Assembly (NCBI RefSeq): GCF_024753205.1
Contig: NZ_JANUGZ010000005.1
Coordinates: 1-64,000, forward strand
DNA from: Massilia aurea
GTDB taxonomy: Bacteria; Pseudomonadota; Gammaproteobacteria; Burkholderiales; Burkholderiaceae_D
Length of the DNA: 64,000 nt
Direction of reading: 5' to 3'
Shown: positions 61,523-64,000 of the stretch, one piece after another
Numbering within the stretch: position 1 is the first letter of the stretch
How the letters are laid out: every line of letters starts with the position of its first letter
Translations under genes and position numbers: made by a program
The notes under the pieces: generated by a model
The model's database searches: none
Seen by the model: the letters and a program-made list of their open reading frames with translations, nothing else
What the model was told of the DNA's origin: nothing

Positions 61523-64000
61523 GGGCGTCTCCTGCGCTGCCTGCGAGCAGGCGTGCGATATCGCTGGCCGGGAGCGGCCGGCTGAACAGGTAACCCTGCA
61601 TTTCGTCGCAGTCGTTGGCGCGCAGGAAGTCGCGCTGCTGTTCGGTCTCGACGCCTTCGGCAATCACGCGCAGGTCGAGCTTGTGGCCCAGCGAGATCAC
61701 GGCCATCGCGATTGCCTGGTCGTCGGGCGAGTCGGCCAGATCGGCGACAAATGACTTGTCGATCTTGAGGCGGCTGATCGGGAACGACTTGAGCGCCGAC
61801 AGGCTCGAGTACCCGGTGCCGAAGTCGTCGATCGACAGCGCCACGCCCATCGCTTCGAGTTCGCGCATCTTGTCGATCGAGCGGCCCAGGTCGCGCATGA
61901 TCAGGCTTTCGGTGACCTCGACTTCGAGGCCGTCGGCCGGCAGGCCGCTGATGCGCAGGGCATCGGCGACGCGTTCGACGAGGCGCTTGTCTTCGAACTG
62001 GCGCGCCGAGACATTCACCGACACGCTGACCGGGGGCAGGCCAGCCGTGCGCCAGGCCTGGGCCTGGGCGCAGGCGGTGCGCAGCACCCAGTCGCCGATC
62101 TGTACGATCAGGCCACTCTCTTCGGCGAGGCCGATGAAGCGCAGCGGCGAGACCAGGCCCTGCTCGGGGTGGTGCCAGCGGATCAGCGCCTCGACGCCGA
62201 ACAGGCAATTCGTGCGCAGGTCGATCTTCGGCTGGTACAGCAGCTGGAACTGGCACGGGCCCGGATAGTCTTCGGCGCAGGTGTCGATCGCCGCCCGCAG
62301 GCCTTCGAGCAGCACGAGCTTTTCGTCAACGCTCTCGTTCATTTCGCTGACGTAGTACTGCACGTTGTTGCTGCCCAGTTCCTTGGCGCGGTACATGGCC
62401 ACATCGGCGTGCATCATGAGGGCGTTGGCGCTGGCGCCGTCGCGCGGGTAGAACGTCACGCCGACGCTGCAGCTCACTTGCACTTCCTGGCCCTCGACCA
62501 GCACCGGCTCGGTGACGGCTTCACGCACGCGTTCGAGCAGCGGCGCGATCGCCATCGGGTCGCCCGCGAGGTCCGGCAGCAGGATCACGAATTCGTCGCC
62601 GCCAAAGCGCGCCAGCGTATCGTCGCTGCGCAGGCAGCGGTGCATGCGCGCGCCAACCACCTTGAGCAGTTCGTCGCCGGCGTTGTGGCCCAGCGTGTCG
62701 TTGACCAGCTTGAAGCCATCGAGGTCGATGAACGCCAGGCCGACCGCGCGGCCCGCTTCGGCCGCGGTGACGATCGCCTCGCCCAGGCGCTCGCGCAGCA
62801 GGCTGCGGTTGGGCAGGCCGGTCAGGTCATCGTGGTGCGCCAGATGGCGGATACGCTGCTCGCCCATCTTGCGCTCGGTGATGTCGCGCACGATCACGAC
62901 GACGCCATCCTCGACCGCCACCGCCTGGCGGTGCAGCCAGACCCCGGGCTGGGGCAGGGTCTGCGCCTGCCACTCCGTCTCGCGCGCAATGCCGTCGCGC
63001 GCTACCGCCGACAGGTCGTCGAAGACGGATTGACTGATCGACGGTGGCAGCAGGCCCGAGATTGGCTTGGCGGCCATCTGCTGCTTGGTCAGGCTGGTGA
63101 AGCGCTCGGCGCGGCTGTTGGTGGTGGCGACCACGAAATCACGCACTTCGCCGCGCGGACCGAACACGGTGCGCAGCACGAAGAAAGCATCGGGACTGGC
63201 TTCGGATGCAGCGGCGTAGGTTTCCTGCGCCAGCCGTTCGCGCCGGCGCGCCTTGGCCAGCTGCCACGACCACGCGCTCACCAGGATCACGACGGCAATC
63301 AGGAGCGCGCTGGCCGCGCCCGCGCCAAGCAGCCAGGCGCGCCGGCCCTGATAGAACCCGGCCATCTGTTCGGTTTCGGACAAGCCGGCCACCGCGACCA
63401 GCGGGAAGCTGTTCATCGGCCGGCTGGCGACGGTGCGGGCCTCGGATTCAAGCACGGGTGCGCCGTGCGCGGTCGTGCCGGCTGCCACGCCGCCGTTTGC
63501 GCCCGGCACGAAGCGCTGGCCCCATGACACGGTTTCGCCCACACGCAGCGCGCGCAGCATGCCGTCGGTGCCCGCCATACCGAGCAGGCCGCGATCGCCC
63601 TGGCGCGAGCGCTCGTAGCCGCTGGTGAAATAGGCCGGGTCGAGGGCAACGACGGCCACGCCGGAGAAGCGCCCGGCCGCATCGTTGATGCGGCGCGAAA
63701 AGTGGACGGTCGGTTCCCTTGAGTACTCGCTCAGGCTGGTCAGACTGACGAACGGCACGTCGTCGCTGGTCTGGCGGTGAAATTCGAACCATGCGGTGCG
63801 TGCCAGGTCATGCCGCTTCGACGCGGGATTGCTGGCGACGATGTGTCCGCTGGCGTCGCTGATCTCCACCTGAAACACGAGGCCGGGCGGCAGCAGGCCC
63901 TTGGCTTCGAGCGCGGGCAGGGCGCCGGTCGGGCCATTCTGCTCGACCGCGTACTTCAGCACGCGCAGGGTCTGGTCGATCGCGCTCAGGCTGCGCGCCA
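61503..64000 (-). CDS. Cache-PAS-GGDEF-EAL protein, 5' end outside window
   Basis: At least 832 residues, no start in the window: the frame stays open to 64000. Periplasmic Cache-like region, membrane helix (GRRAWLLGAGAASALLIAVVILVSAW), PAS-like domain, GGDEF (FGGDEF intact) and EAL (GVEALIRW, IDDFGTGYSSL intact). Both c-di-GMP activities seem possible. Overlaps the diguanylate cyclase gene by 20 nt. Confidence 0.92.
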   Translation of the reverse strand, partial: ARSLSAIDQTLRVLKYAVEQNGPTGALPALEAKGLLPPGLVFQVEISDASGHIVASNPASKRHDLARTAWFEFHRQTSDDVPFVSLTSLSEYSREPTVHFSRRINDAAGRFSGVAVVALDPAYFTSGYERSRQGDRGLLGMAGTDGMLRALRVGETVSWGQRFVPGANGGVAAGTTAHGAPVLESEARTVASRPMNSFPLVAVAGLSETEQMAGFYQGRRAWLLGAGAASALLIAVVILVSAWSWQLAKARRRERLAQETYAAASEASPDAFFVLRTVFGPRGEVRDFVVATTNSRAERFTSLTKQQMAAKPISGLLPPSISQSVFDDLSAVARDGIARETEWQAQTLPQPGVWLHRQAVAVEDGVVVIVRDITERKMGEQRIRHLAHHDDLTGLPNRSLLRERLGEAIVTAAEAGRAVGLAFIDLDGFKLVNDTLGHNAGDELLKVVGARMHRCLRSDDTLARFGGDEFVILLPDLAGDPMAIAPLLERVREAVTEPVLVEGQEVQVSCSVGVTFYPRDGASANALMMHADVAMYRAKELGSNNVQYYVSEMNESVDEKLVLLEGLRAAIDTCAEDYPGPCQFQLLYQPKIDLRTNCLFGVEALIRWHHPEQGLVSPLRFIGLAEESGLIVQIGDWVLRTACAQAQAWRTAGLPPVSVSVNVSARQFEDKRLVERVADALRISGLPADGLEVEVTESLIMRDLGRSIDKMRELEAMGVALSIDDFGTGYSSLSALKSFPISRLKIDKSFVADLADSPDDQAIAMAVISLGHKLDLRVIAEGVETEQQRDFLRANDCDEMQGYLFSRPLPASDIARLLAGSAGDAHDLCAE

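Overview
The window is high-GC, gene-dense DNA whose gene content (CstA/YbdD with a Cache kinase, many GGDEF/EAL proteins, PF10136-type 'recombinase', RhlE, SuhB/TrmJ, a Prx5-glutaredoxin fusion) suggests a betaproteobacterium, most likely Oxalobacteraceae near Massilia. That placement is inference from gene families; there is no rRNA gene here to settle it.

Layout. 1-8.6 kb: a GNAT acetyltransferase, then cstA-ybdD (carbon-starvation/pyruvate-type transporter) divergent from a Cache histidine kinase/LuxR-type regulator pair, then a translationally coupled HDOD protein and PAS-GGDEF-EAL protein. 8.59-14.24 kb: a small integrative island inserted in the 3' end of tRNA-Ser(TGA), bounded by 14-bp direct repeats. 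It carries an AlpA-like regulator, a coupled phosphoribosyltransferase/DprA-like pair, a HEPN-like protein, a putative HUH replication protein and a tyrosine integrase. It is lower in GC than its surroundings. 14.3-31.7 kb: chromosomal genes of mixed role (chemoreceptor, carboxylesterase, diguanylate cyclase, XRE regulator, porin, SDR, sulfate-binding protein, an orphan small gene under two LexA-type boxes, PAP2 phosphatase, metallophosphoesterase, phospholipase-D lipoprotein, PF10136 membrane protein, aminotransferase).

31.7-51.6 kb is an unusual cluster of small envelope and stress proteins: glycine-zipper proteins, BON lipoproteins, OmpA-domain proteins, DUF4398, ferritin-like, YqjD/YqjE/YqjK-like, lmo0937-like, AsmA, AI-2E transporter, YihY/BrkB. 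A Crp/Fnr-family regulator (34050-34781) sits among them. Ten intergenic palindromes of the form GTGCG-N4-CGCAC (Fnr-like 5-4-5 geometry) precede genes of this cluster. In eight or nine of them a plausible -10 hexamer begins exactly 22 nt downstream, which places the palindrome at about -41.5, the class II activator position. I propose that these form one previously unrecognised local regulon, possibly controlled by the Crp/Fnr protein.

51.6-64 kb: two coupled unknown genes, an intergenic block of palindromic GAGTCGAATT repeats, rhlE, suhB, trmJ, a lipase-like hydrolase, a dual-receiver regulator, a TetR regulator with a probable self-operator, a LOG-family nucleosidase and two overlapping c-di-GMP genes, the last of which runs off the window edge.

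All calls come from reading the sequence by eye; no database search was run.
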